Origin: Stenotrophomonas sp. UBA2302
Lineage (GTDB): Bacteria > Pseudomonadota > Gammaproteobacteria > Xanthomonadales > Xanthomonadaceae
Reading direction: 5' to 3'
Length of the DNA stretch: 15,332 bases
Assembly (NCBI GenBank): GCA_002345545.1
Contig: DDVW01000001.1
Span: 1-15,332, forward strand
The notes under the pieces are model-generated. The model searched no databases. It was not told the DNA's origin and saw only the letters and a list, made by a program, of their open reading frames with translations. Made by a program: the position numbers and the translations under genes. Positions 1-6,219 of the stretch are shown piece after piece. How positions within the stretch are numbered: position 1 is the first letter of the stretch; every line of letters starts with the position of its first letter.

Positions 1-1043
1 CGCGGTTTCTGCGCGAGCACCGGGCGGCCGTCGAGCCAGCGGCGCAGGTCACCGGCCAGTGCTTCGGCGGTGGGATAGCGCTGCCCGGGCTCCTCGGCCA
101 GGGCTTTGAGCAGCACCCGGTCCAGGTCGTTGCGCAGCGGCACGTAATGGCGGTGGTAGGCGTCGCCGGCGTCGCGCACCAGCAGCGAGGGGCGGGTGGT
201 CTCGCTGCCTGCGGTCACCGCCTGCGGGGTGCGCCCGGTCAGCAGCCGGTGCAGCAGCGCACCCAGTCCGTAGACATCGACCGCGGTGCTCGGCGGGGCG
301 CCCAGCAGCTGTTCGGGCGCGGCATAGCCGGGGGTGAGCGCGCGCCACAGCGTCTGCGTGCGCTCGTCCTGGCTGTCGGCGAACTGGCCGATGCCGAAAT
401 CGAGCAGGCGCACCTGGCCACTGCCATCGACCAGCACGTTGGAGGGCTTGAGGTCACGGTGGATCACCAGGTTGCGGTGCGCGTAGGCGACCGCGTCGCA
501 GACCTGCAGGTACAGCCGCACCACCGCGCGGGCGTCGGGTGCCTGCGTCTCGCACCAGCGGTCGATGCGCTCGCCCTCCACCAGCGGCATCGCCAGCCAG
601 CAGGTGCCGTCGTCGGCCACACCCGAATCGACCAGGGCGGTGACATTGGGATGGTTCAGGCGCGCCAGGATCGCCGCCTCGCGGCGGAAGCGGTCCGGTC
701 CGCCCGCGCCCAGTGCGCCCAGGGTCAGGATCTTGATCGCCGCCTGCTGCCGCGCCATGCCCTGCTCGCGCCAGCCGCGATAGACCACCGCCATGCCGCC
801 ACGCCCCAGTTCCTCCTCGAGGGTCCAGTCACCGAGCCGGCTGCCACGCAAATTGCCACCTGCCGGGTCCAGCGCGGCGTGCGGACGCTGGTGCGCGGCG
901 ATCAGCTGTTGCAGCCGCGTGCGCACCGGATCGGGCAGCACCAGCGCGGCCAGCCATGCCGCGCGTCGGTCCTCGGGCAGGTCCAGCCACTGGTCGAAGG
1001 CGGCATCGGCCGCCTGCCAGTGGGCGATGTTCTCAGCGTCCAT
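1..1043 (-). CDS. Ser/Thr protein kinase (Pkn2/PknB type), partial at 3' end
   Basis: This is a eukaryotic-type Ser/Thr kinase; 347 codons are visible and the C-terminus lies beyond the window. After about 75 N-terminal residues the kinase fold begins with a glycine-rich loop (LGRGGMAVVYRG, from residue 79). It continues with the ATP-binding lysine in AAIKIL (K104), the catalytic loop HRDLKPSN (195-202) and the magnesium-binding DFG (215-217). All are intact, so an active kinase is predicted. The ATG at 1043 is preceded by a GAGGG ribosome-binding site inside the sigma-factor gene, and the two genes overlap by 11 bases, which suggests translational coupling. Kinases paired this way often carry C-terminal repeats or a membrane or sensor part, but that part is not visible. 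From the pairing I infer that it phosphorylates the adjacent sigma factor, as described for X. citri PknS/EcfK and V. parahaemolyticus PpkT2/EcfP. The family call is very secure; the substrate is inferred. Confidence 0.93.
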   Translation of the reverse strand, partial: MDAENIAHWQAADAAFDQWLDLPEDRRAAWLAALVLPDPVRTRLQQLIAAHQRPHAALDPAGGNLRGSRLGDWTLEEELGRGGMAVVYRGWREQGMARQQAAIKILTLGALGAGGPDRFRREAAILARLNHPNVTALVDSGVADDGTCWLAMPLVEGERIDRWCETQAPDARAVVRLYLQVCDAVAYAHRNLVIHRDLKPSNVLVDGSGQVRLLDFGIGQFADSQDERTQTLWRALTPGYAAPEQLLGAPPSTAVDVYGLGALLHRLLTGRTPQAVTAGSETTRPSLLVRDAGDAYHRHYVPLRNDLDRVLLKALAEEPGQRYPTAEALAGDLRRWLDGRPVLAQKP

Positions 1044-1602
1044 CGCCGCCCTCGTCCAGCATGGCCTGCAGGAACGCGCGGGCACGCTCCCATTCCCGGT
1101 ATACGGTGCGTTCGGATACTTCCAGCAGGCGCGCGATCTCGCCGAACTCCATGCCGCCGAAATAGCGCAGCTCGACGATCTTGCGCCGCTGCGGGCTGAT
1201 CGCCTCCAGTGCCTCCAGCCCCTTGTCCAGCGCCAGCGCGGTGGTCATCGCGACCACGGCGTTGTCCGGAATGCGGTCATCCAGATGGACCATCACCTGG
1301 CCACCGCCGTGTTTTCCGGCGGCCCGCCGGCGCGCGCGTTCGATCAGGATCCAGCGCATCGCCTTGGCCGAAGCGGCGAAGAAATGGTTGCGGTCGGCCA
1401 GCGGCAGCGGCGCGCCCTGGCTGATGCGCAGGTACAGCTCATGCACCAGCACGGTCGGGGTGAACGTGGCTTCGTTGCCATACATGCGCGAATTGGCCAG
1501 GCGCAGCAGCTCCGGATACAGCGCCTCGAACACCGCGCCCAGTTGCCCGGGGGCACCGTCGCGGGCCCGCGCCAGCAGTGTGGTGATGTCGGTATCGGCC
1601 AC
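1033..1602 (-). CDS. ECF sigma factor of the kinase-linked type (TIGR02999/ECF43-like)
   Basis: This 189-residue RNA polymerase sigma factor has region 2 at about residues 20-95 and region 4 at about 125-182. The region 4 helix-turn-helix is visible as FGEIARLLEVSERTVYREWERAR (read in two parts around 153-175). The GTG at 1602 is chosen because GGGAGGGG lies six bases upstream. A longer frame back to 1752 has no such site and poor codon use. Where ordinary ECF factors carry the acidic DAED motif that contacts the beta' clamp, this protein reads TPTV (residues 48-51), followed by a normal LVHELYLRI. Loss of the acidic motif is known in kinase-linked ECF factors, where threonine phosphorylation restores core binding. 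No anti-sigma gene lies nearby; the kinase gene follows with an 11-base overlap. Its regulon cannot be seen here; the X. citri homologue EcfK controls a type VI secretion system. Confidence 0.93.
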   Translation of the reverse strand: MADTDITTLLARARDGAPGQLGAVFEALYPELLRLANSRMYGNEATFTPTVLVHELYLRISQGAPLPLADRNHFFAASAKAMRWILIERARRRAAGKHGGGQVMVHLDDRIPDNAVVAMTTALALDKGLEALEAISPQRRKIVELRYFGGMEFGEIARLLEVSERTVYREWERARAFLQAMLDEGGDGR

Positions 1603-1741
1603 GGTTCCCCTCCCTGAGCTTTCGCGGCGACGGTAGCAACCCCGCTGGCCACGGGCAATCTCGCAGAGGTGGCTGTTCCATGACGTGCCGGTCCCACGTT
1701 GCAGCTGAAACTGTCGCACTGCACAAAAAACCGTGTTATCA

Positions 1742-1831
1742 ATGCAACCCATGAACGCAGCCCGCGCCAGCTTTTATTTCTGGTACTACTTTCCGAAGCC
1801 GCTGGCGGAGGAAGGACTGCGCTCATCCTGA
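1742..1831 (+). CDS. Aromatic-rich leader peptide of the DAHP synthase attenuator
   Basis: This is a short leader ORF of 26 codons from the ATG at 1751, or 29 from an in-frame ATG at 1742, ending at TGA 1829-1831. Its core is SFYFWYYFP. Seven consecutive aromatic codons (1772-1792: ttt tat ttc tgg tac tac ttt) cover phenylalanine, tyrosine and tryptophan, the three end products of the pathway opened by the gene downstream. By analogy with trpL and pheL, the peptide itself should be functionless; ribosome speed over these codons would be the signal. No convincing Shine-Dalgarno precedes either ATG, so translation may be weak, or the transcript may start very close to the ATG. The aromatic run, followed by complementary segments and a terminator before a DAHP synthase gene, makes chance unlikely, but translation is not proven. 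Confidence 0.8.
   Translation: MQPMNAARASFYFWYYFPKPLAEEGLRSS
1765..1808 (+). promoter_or_regulatory. Attenuator protector hairpin (segments 1 and 2)
   Basis: CGCCAGC at 1765-1771 is exactly complementary to GCTGGCG at 1801-1807; the aromatic codons lie in the loop between them. A ribosome stalled on those codons would cover segment 1 and free segment 2. An unhindered ribosome moves on toward the stop codon and lets 1:2 re-form behind it. Positions and pairing are read directly from the sequence; the mechanism is inferred from classical attenuators. No folding energy was computed. Confidence 0.65.
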
Positions 1832-1865
1832 AGAAACTTTCAGACGCATTCCCGAAAGCCGCCAG
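1802..1865 (+). promoter_or_regulatory. Attenuator antiterminator (segments 2 and 3)
   Basis: CTGGCGG at 1802-1808, inside the last third of the leader ORF, is a perfect copy of the right arm of the terminator downstream. It pairs fully with CCGCCAG at 1859-1865, which is the left arm of that terminator. If this pairing forms, the terminator cannot, so RNA polymerase would continue into the DAHP synthase gene. It would be favoured when ribosomes stall on the aromatic codons just upstream. Confidence 0.65.
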
Positions 1866-1884
1866 CGAACCTGGCGGCTTTTTT
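1855..1884 (+). terminator. Attenuator terminator ahead of the DAHP synthase gene
   Basis: An intrinsic terminator: AAAGCCGCCAG (1855-1865), a five-base loop CGAAC, CTGGCGGCTTT (1871-1881), with six T residues from 1879 to 1884. It lies between the leader ORF stop (1831) and the DAHP synthase start (1937), on the same strand, where a terminator makes sense only as a conditional one. Confidence 0.85.
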
Positions 1885-1936
1885 CATGCCGCCAGCGCTG
1901 GGGCAAACCATTCACGTTCTGACTGGAGTCCCCGCA

Positions 1937-3010
1937 ATGCCCCCGCACACCGATGATCTTCGTATCCGCAAGCTCGAGCCGCTGACCTCGCCGGCGCAAT
2001 TGCTCGCATTGCTGCCCTGCGACGATGACGCCTCGCAGACCGTGGCCGATTCGCGCGCGGCGCTGCATCGCATCCTGCATGGTGAGGATGACCGTCTTGC
2101 CGTTGTGGTGGGGCCATGCTCGATCCACGACCCGGTGGCGGCGATGGACTATGCCCGACGCCTGCAGCCGTTGCGCGATGCGCTGGGCGGCGAATTGGAA
2201 ATCGTGATGCGCGTGTACTTCGAGAAGCCGCGCACCACGGTGGGCTGGAAGGGCCTGATCAACGATCCGGACCTGGACGGCAGCTTCAACATCAACAAGG
2301 GCCTGAGCGTGGCCCGTGGCCTGCTGCGTGACATCAACAAGCTGGGCCTGCCGGCCGGCGTGGAATTCCTTGATGTGATCTCGCCGCAGTACATCGCCGA
2401 CCTGGTGGCGTGGGGCGCGATCGGTGCGCGCACCACCGAAAGCCAGGTGCATCGTGAGCTGGCCTCCGGGTTGTCGTGCCCGGTCGGCTTCAAGAACGGC
2501 ACCGGGGGTGATGTGAAGATCGCCGCCGATGCGGTCGGTGCGGCCTCGCACCCGCACCATTTCCTGTCGGTGACCAAGGAGGGCGGCACCGCCATCGTCT
2601 CCACCGCCGGCAATCCGGATTGCCACGTGATCCTGCGCGGCGGCAAGACGCCCAATTACGACGCCAGCAACGTGCAGGCGGCCAGCGAGGTGCTGGAAAA
2701 GGCGCAGCTGCCGGCGCGGCTGATGATCGATGCCAGCCATGCCAACAGCAGCAAGAAGCCGGAGAACCAGCCGCAGGTGATCGCCGATATCGCCACCCAG
2801 CTGCAGGCCGGCGAGCAGCGCATCGTCGGGGTGATGATCGAAAGCCATCTGGTGGCCGGTCGCCAGGATCTGGTCGAGGGCCAGCCGTTGACCTACGGGC
2901 AGAGCATCACCGATGGCTGCATCGGCTGGGACAGCACGGTGCAGGTGCTGGAGCAGCTGGCCGAGGCGGTGCGCGTGCGCCGCCGTGTGCAGCTGGAAGC
3001 GGCGGCCTGA
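1937..3010 (+). CDS. aroG: 3-deoxy-7-phosphoheptulonate (DAHP) synthase, class I, AroG-like
   Basis: This 357-residue enzyme condenses phosphoenolpyruvate with erythrose 4-phosphate to DAHP, the first step of the shikimate pathway. Class I signatures are complete: VVGPCSIHDP with the metal-ligand cysteine at C61; KPRTTVGWKGL with K97 and K105; GARTTESQVHRE; GFKNGTGG with K186; and IDASHANSSK. Residue numbering runs in step with E. coli AroG through at least residue 190, including D146, P150 and S180 at positions tied to feedback inhibition in AroG. Some allosteric control is therefore likely; the inhibitor cannot be read with certainty. The ATG at 1937 has GGAG eight bases upstream; an in-frame ATG at 1886 lies beside the attenuator terminator without a ribosome-binding site. 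Expression is probably controlled by the attenuator upstream. The gene ends before its own terminator. Confidence 0.96.
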   Translation: MPPHTDDLRIRKLEPLTSPAQLLALLPCDDDASQTVADSRAALHRILHGEDDRLAVVVGPCSIHDPVAAMDYARRLQPLRDALGGELEIVMRVYFEKPRTTVGWKGLINDPDLDGSFNINKGLSVARGLLRDINKLGLPAGVEFLDVISPQYIADLVAWGAIGARTTESQVHRELASGLSCPVGFKNGTGGDVKIAADAVGAASHPHHFLSVTKEGGTAIVSTAGNPDCHVILRGGKTPNYDASNVQAASEVLEKAQLPARLMIDASHANSSKKPENQPQVIADIATQLQAGEQRIVGVMIESHLVAGRQDLVEGQPLTYGQSITDGCIGWDSTVQVLEQLAEAVRVRRRVQLEAAA

Positions 3011-3063
3011 GCCAAGCGTGACCGCTGTACTGGCAGCGGCCATGACGCCCGGTTAATTTAGCG

Positions 3064-3087
3064 ACGGGAGGCGCAAGCCTCCCGTTT
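3064..3087 (+). terminator. Probable terminator after the DAHP synthase gene
   Basis: A nine-base perfect stem ACGGGAGGC / GCCTCCCGT (3064-3072 with 3077-3085) closes a GCAA tetraloop of the stable GNRA class. Only a short run of T follows, so it may be a moderate terminator. It sits 54 bases after the stop codon. Confidence 0.65.
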
Positions 3088-3155
3088 GCTGTGGTCACGG
3101 GGGCCAGGGTGCCACGTGGCAGGAAGCCTGTTGAATCATTACCAAGGAGAAAATG

Positions 3156-3599
3156 ATGCGTAACCGTATGTGCGGCATGGTGCTGGTCATGCTGCTGGTG
3201 CCTGGCGTGGCGCTGGCCAAGAAGGAAGTGGTGGACTCGGGCAGTGGCTGCCTGCAGAACCTGTCGGTGAGTGGCGGCTTCACGTCCGGCAAGCAGTTCC
3301 TGGCCTCGACCGACCATGAAGACATCAGTTACGCCGAGGCTTTCCGCAAGACCGTGGCCGCGATCGAGGCCGAAGGCATGGTCGGCATCTATCCGAACGA
3401 GCGCACCGGCTATATCGCCGCGGAAAATCCGGTGACCGGCGGTGGTGGCGCCACCGTGCCGTTGCGTACCACGGTGCGCCGCCAGGACGACGGCAGCATC
3501 CGCGTGGAAGTGCGTTTCAGCATCAAGGGTGGGCAGATGACGTCCAACAAGACCGTCGGCGCGGGCATGTGCAAGATCGCCGATGCCGCCAGCCTGTGA
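3156..3599 (+). CDS. Small secreted protein of unknown function
   Basis: I do not recognise this protein of 147 residues (148 if the first of two adjacent ATGs at 3153 is used). The second ATG, at 3156, is preferred because AAGGAG at 3144-3149 then lies six bases away. It begins with a typical signal peptide: a basic start, a hydrophobic core ([14 protein letters not shown]) and an ALA-K cleavage site, so it is probably periplasmic or secreted. The mature part, about 125 residues, has two cysteines (one near its start, one near the C-terminus) that could form a disulfide. It also has a glycine run ([17 protein letters not shown]) leading into a beta-rich C-terminal part. It stands alone after the DAHP synthase terminator and just before the GIY-YIG gene. 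No function is proposed. Confidence 0.82.
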   Translation: MRNRMCGMVLVMLLVPGVALAKKEVVDSGSGCLQNLSVSGGFTSGKQFLASTDHEDISYAEAFRKTVAAIEAEGMVGIYPNERTGYIAAENPVTGGGGATVPLRTTVRRQDDGSIRVEVRFSIKGGQMTSNKTVGAGMCKIADAASL

Positions 3600-3612
3600 G
3601 CCGGGCAGCGGG

Positions 3613-3879
3613 GTGAGCGCGGGCGTGCGCTGCTGGTTCCTGTATCTGCTGGAATGCCGTGATGGCAGTTACTACGCCGGCATCAGCACCGATGTGCAGG
3701 CGCGCTTCCAGGCGCACGTCGCCGGCAAGGGCGCGCGTTATACCCGCGCGCACCCGCCCCTGCGGATTCTCGGCTGGCGTGCCTATGCCGACCGTTCGGC
3801 GGCATCACGCGCGGAATGGCGGATCAAGCAGCTGCCGCGCGATCGCAAGCTGGCCTGGCTGGAGCAGGCAGCCGATTGA
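3613..3879 (+). CDS. GIY-YIG nuclease-superfamily domain protein (UPF0213/YhbQ-like)
   Basis: This is an 88-residue single-domain protein if read from the GTG at 3613. An ATG at 3583 would overlap the preceding gene by 17 bases and adds ten residues unlike the family. The stand-alone GIY-YIG fold is visible: [18 protein letters not shown] supplies the two key tyrosines (Y11, Y21), RFQAH the arginine (R31) and RAEWRIKQL the glutamate (E68). [10 protein letters not shown] is characteristic of the UPF0213 group. The motif is written LYL...YAG rather than GIY...YIG, which is usual in this branch. Related small proteins are thought to act on DNA, but the role is not settled. The start codon is the least certain part; neither candidate has a strong ribosome-binding site. 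Confidence 0.88.
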   Translation: MSAGVRCWFLYLLECRDGSYYAGISTDVQARFQAHVAGKGARYTRAHPPLRILGWRAYADRSAASRAEWRIKQLPRDRKLAWLEQAAD

Positions 3880-4011
3880 GGTAGAGTCGGTCGTGCGATG
3901 GCGGTGTCTGATCGCCGCCGCGTCCGGTTGTCCGGGCCCATGGCCGGGCATGCGGCTGCAGCGGCAGGGCGGCGGTGTGCCGGCATCATCCTGAAACCTG
4001 GGGGAATTGCG

Positions 4012-4350
4012 ATGGCAGGTTGGTACGAGTTGGACCACAGCAGTGATGGCCAGTTCTATTTCGTGCTCAAGGCGGGCAACGCCGAGGTGATCCTCACCAG
4101 CGAGCGCTACACCACACGCGCGGCGGCCGAGAACGGCATCGCCTCGGTGCAGAAAAACAGCGGCGAGGAGGCGCGATACGAGCGCAAGACGGCCAGTGAC
4201 GGGCGTCACCACTTCAATCTCAAGGCCGCCAACCACCAGGTGATCGGCAGCAGCCAGCTGTATGCCTCGCAGGCGGCGCGCGAGGCGGGCATCACCAGCG
4301 TCAAGGCCAATGGCCCCAGCACCACGGTCAAGGACAAGACGGCGGCCTGA
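4012..4350 (+). CDS. YegP/DUF1508 family protein, two tandem repeats
   Basis: This 112-residue protein is built from two copies of the DUF1508 module, at about residues 11-49 (FYFVLKAGNAEVI...GIASVQKN) and 62-100 (HHFNLKAANHQVI...GITSVKAN). The length matches E. coli YegP. The ATG at 4012 has GGGGGA about eight bases upstream; the open frame runs back to 3898 but the extra part is low-complexity and unlike the family. The protein is predicted cytosolic, with no signal peptide. The molecular function of this family is not established. The gene is monocistronic in appearance and ends at a strong terminator. Confidence 0.93.
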   Translation: MAGWYELDHSSDGQFYFVLKAGNAEVILTSERYTTRAAAENGIASVQKNSGEEARYERKTASDGRHHFNLKAANHQVIGSSQLYASQAAREAGITSVKANGPSTTVKDKTAA

Positions 4351-4373
4351 GCGCGATCCAGAGAGTGGCCCAG

Positions 4374-4406
4374 ACAGAAAAGCCCGGCATTGCCGGGCTT
4401 TTCTGT
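4374..4406. terminator. Strong bidirectional terminator
   Basis: A 15-base perfect inverted repeat, ACAGAAAAGCCCGGC (4374-4388) and its complement (4392-4406), surrounds a three-base loop. The runs of A and T within the arms give a T tract on both strands. It lies between the convergent YegP and CoA-transferase genes and can serve both. Confidence 0.9.
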
Positions 4407-4423
4407 TGCGGTGGATGCAGGGC

Positions 4424-5938
4424 TCAGCCCTTCATGCTGCCGGTGTCGATATAGCGCTGGTGCCAGGACAGCGCTTCGGGCAGCAGGTGCGGGGTGTGCT
4501 TGCCATAGCTGTCACGGCAGGCGCGATCGAAATAGTCGTTGAGCTGGTCGCGGTAGTGCGGATGGGCGCAGTTGTCGATCACCTTGCGGGCACGGGCACG
4601 CGGCGGCAGGCCGCGCAGGTCGGCCAGGCCCTGCTCGGTGACGATGATCGACACGTCATGCTCGGTGTGGTCGACGTGGCTGACCATCGGCACGATCGAG
4701 GAGATGCTGCCGCCCTTGACCGTGGACGGGCTCAGGAAGGTGGACAGGAAGCCGTTGCGGGTGAAGTCGCCCGAGCCGCCGATGCCGTTCATGATGCGGC
4801 TGCCCATCACGTGGGTGGAGTTGACGTTGCCGTACAGGTCCACCTCGATCATGCCGTTCATGCCGATGCAGCCCAACCGCCGTACCAGCTCCGGATGGTT
4901 GGACATCTCCTGCGTGCGCATGATGATGCGCTCGCGATAGAAGGCGATATTGCGCTTGAACTCCTCGTTCGCCTCCGGGCTCAGCGCAAAGCCGGTGCAC
5001 GAGGCGTAGTCCAGCACGCCGGACTTGAGCAGGTCGAGCATGCCGTCCTGGATCACCTCGGTGAAGGCGGTCAGGCCACGCAGGCCGCTTTCGGCCAGGC
5101 CGGCCAGCACCGCGTTGGGGATGTTGCCCACGCCCGACTGCAGCGGCAGCAGGTTGGCCGGCAGGCGGCCCTTGGCCACTTCATGCTTGAAGAACTCGAT
5201 CAGGTGGCCGGCGATGAGCTTGCTGTCCTCATCGATCGGCTTGAACGGGCTGTTGCGGTCCGGGCCATTGGTGCGCACCACCGCCACGATCTTGTCCGGA
5301 TCGACCTTGAGCGTGGTCTGGCCGATGCGGTCGTTGGCACTGACCAGCGGGATCGGCTTGCGGTGCGGCGGCAGCGCGGTGCCGTAATAGATGTCGTGCA
5401 TGCCCTCGATACCGTCGGGCTGCCACTCGTTGACCTCGATGATTACCTTCTTGGCCAGGTCCAGCCAGGTCTTGTTGTTGCCGATCGAGGTGGAGGGCAC
5501 CAGCGCGCCGTCCTCGCGGATCGCCGACACCTCGATCACCGCGGTGTCGATCTCGCCGTAGAAGCCGAACCAGACGTGCTGGGCGACGTGCGACAGGTGG
5601 ATGTCGATGTAGTCCAGGGTGCCGTTGTTGATGCGGTTGCGCGCATCCGGATCACTCTGGAACGGCATGCGCATGGCGATACCGTTGGCCTTGGCCAGTG
5701 CGCCGTCCAGTTCCGGCGCGGTGGAGGCACCGGTCAGCAGCTGGATCTGGAACGGGCGGCCTTCGGCCTGCACCTGTTCGATGCGCTGGGCCAGCGCCAT
5801 CGGCACCGCCTTGGGGTAGCCCGAGCCGGTGAAGCCGCTCATGGCGACGGTCTCGCCCGGCTGGATGAGGGCCGCAGCTTGCTCGGCGGAAACGATGCGT
5901 TCGCGCAGATGCGCGTTCAGGATGCGTTCGACAGACAT
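4424..5938 (-). CDS. Acetyl-CoA hydrolase / succinyl-CoA:acetate CoA-transferase family enzyme
   Basis: This 504-residue class I CoA-transferase is of the AarC/Ach1 type. The catalytic glutamate is in FTEVIQDGML (E294). Other active-site residues known from Acetobacter aceti AarC fall at the same numbers here: N347 (MSNHPE), G388 (GIGGSGDF) and E435 (VTEQG). SGVGNIPNAVL supplies the CoA-loop motif. The family moves CoA between succinyl-CoA and acetate, or hydrolyses acetyl-CoA; the substrate cannot be decided from sequence, but full conservation of AarC residues favours transferase activity. Expected to be cytosolic. The ATG at 5938 begins family-like sequence (MSVERIL); the frame stays open to 6106, but that stretch is unlike coding sequence. 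No strong ribosome-binding site is visible. It is transcribed alone, away from glnE, with an inverted repeat about 105-130 bases upstream. Confidence 0.95.
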   Translation of the reverse strand: MSVERILNAHLRERIVSAEQAAALIQPGETVAMSGFTGSGYPKAVPMALAQRIEQVQAEGRPFQIQLLTGASTAPELDGALAKANGIAMRMPFQSDPDARNRINNGTLDYIDIHLSHVAQHVWFGFYGEIDTAVIEVSAIREDGALVPSTSIGNNKTWLDLAKKVIIEVNEWQPDGIEGMHDIYYGTALPPHRKPIPLVSANDRIGQTTLKVDPDKIVAVVRTNGPDRNSPFKPIDEDSKLIAGHLIEFFKHEVAKGRLPANLLPLQSGVGNIPNAVLAGLAESGLRGLTAFTEVIQDGMLDLLKSGVLDYASCTGFALSPEANEEFKRNIAFYRERIIMRTQEMSNHPELVRRLGCIGMNGMIEVDLYGNVNSTHVMGSRIMNGIGGSGDFTRNGFLSTFLSPSTVKGGSISSIVPMVSHVDHTEHDVSIIVTEQGLADLRGLPPRARARKVIDNCAHPHYRDQLNDYFDRACRDSYGKHTPHLLPEALSWHQRYIDTGSMKG

Positions 5939-6043
5939 GACAGCAGCGAATTCTTGTGGGGACCGGCGATTATCGGCGATCGGGCACGAGGATGTTGTCC
6001 GACCTTGGTGGGATGGTTTTTCCGCCGGCCCGCTCTTGTACTG

Positions 6044-6065
6044 TGCAGTATTGTTTTGCACTGCA
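6044..6065. promoter_or_regulatory. Inverted repeat upstream of the CoA-transferase gene, possible operator
   Basis: TGCAGT (6044-6049) and ACTGCA (6060-6065) form a perfect six-base inverted repeat with a ten-base AT-rich spacer. Partial symmetry extends outward (CTGTGCAGT against CGCTGCAGT on the other strand). It stands about 106 bases before the CoA-transferase start, in the likely promoter region, and could bind a dimeric regulator. No regulator is identified, and an arm this short can occur by chance. Confidence 0.35.
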
Positions 6066-6126
6066 GCGTGCAACTTGCGCGCGCAGCCCGCACGATCGCC
6101 CTGCATCCCGACGTGGGGGAGGGAGC

Positions 6127-6164
6127 AAAGCCCGCTGACAGTTCGCTGTCAGCGGGCTTTTTTT
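6127..6164 (+). terminator. Strong intrinsic terminator with no obvious upstream gene
   Basis: The arms AAAGCCCGCTGACAG (6127-6141) and CTGTCAGCGGGCTTT (6146-6160) form a 15-base perfect stem closed by the very stable TTCG tetraloop, with seven T residues at 6158-6164. It faces right and lies 55 bases before glnE. The nearest upstream protein gene runs the other way, so it either ends an unannotated short RNA, stops antisense transcription, or acts as a leader terminator for glnE. Confidence 0.88.
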
Positions 6165-6219
6165 ATGACTTTTCGCTGAACATCGCGACGGTTGCCGGCG
6201 TCGATGCCAGAATCCACGG

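Noticed and set aside
147..1617. Long plus-strand open frames opposite the kinase and sigma genes
   Set aside because: They are the antisense of two genes with full family motifs; the translations are Ala/Arg/Gln-rich and match no family. Such frames are common in GC-rich DNA.
1600..1700. ECF-type promoter (GGAAC/CGT) for autoregulation of the sigma gene
   Set aside because: A GGAAC word exists on the minus strand, but the nearest CGT is about 21 bases away instead of 16-17.
1603..1752. Upstream extension of the sigma factor to 1752
   Set aside because: The extra 50 residues have poor codon use and no family similarity, while the GTG at 1602 has an excellent ribosome-binding site.
1699..1956. 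85-codon plus-strand frame over the attenuator
   Set aside because: It runs through the terminator hairpin and into the DAHP synthase start in another frame; the aromatic leader explains the region better.
1823..3043. 406-codon minus-strand frame opposite the DAHP synthase gene
   Set aside because: Antisense shadow of a gene with all class I DAHP synthase motifs; composition is His/Gln/Arg-rich.
6013..6138. Small plus-strand ORF ending inside the orphan terminator, considered as a glnE leader peptide
   Set aside because: No ribosome-binding site, no run of regulatory codons and no alternative hairpin partner, unlike the clear attenuator at 1742-1936.
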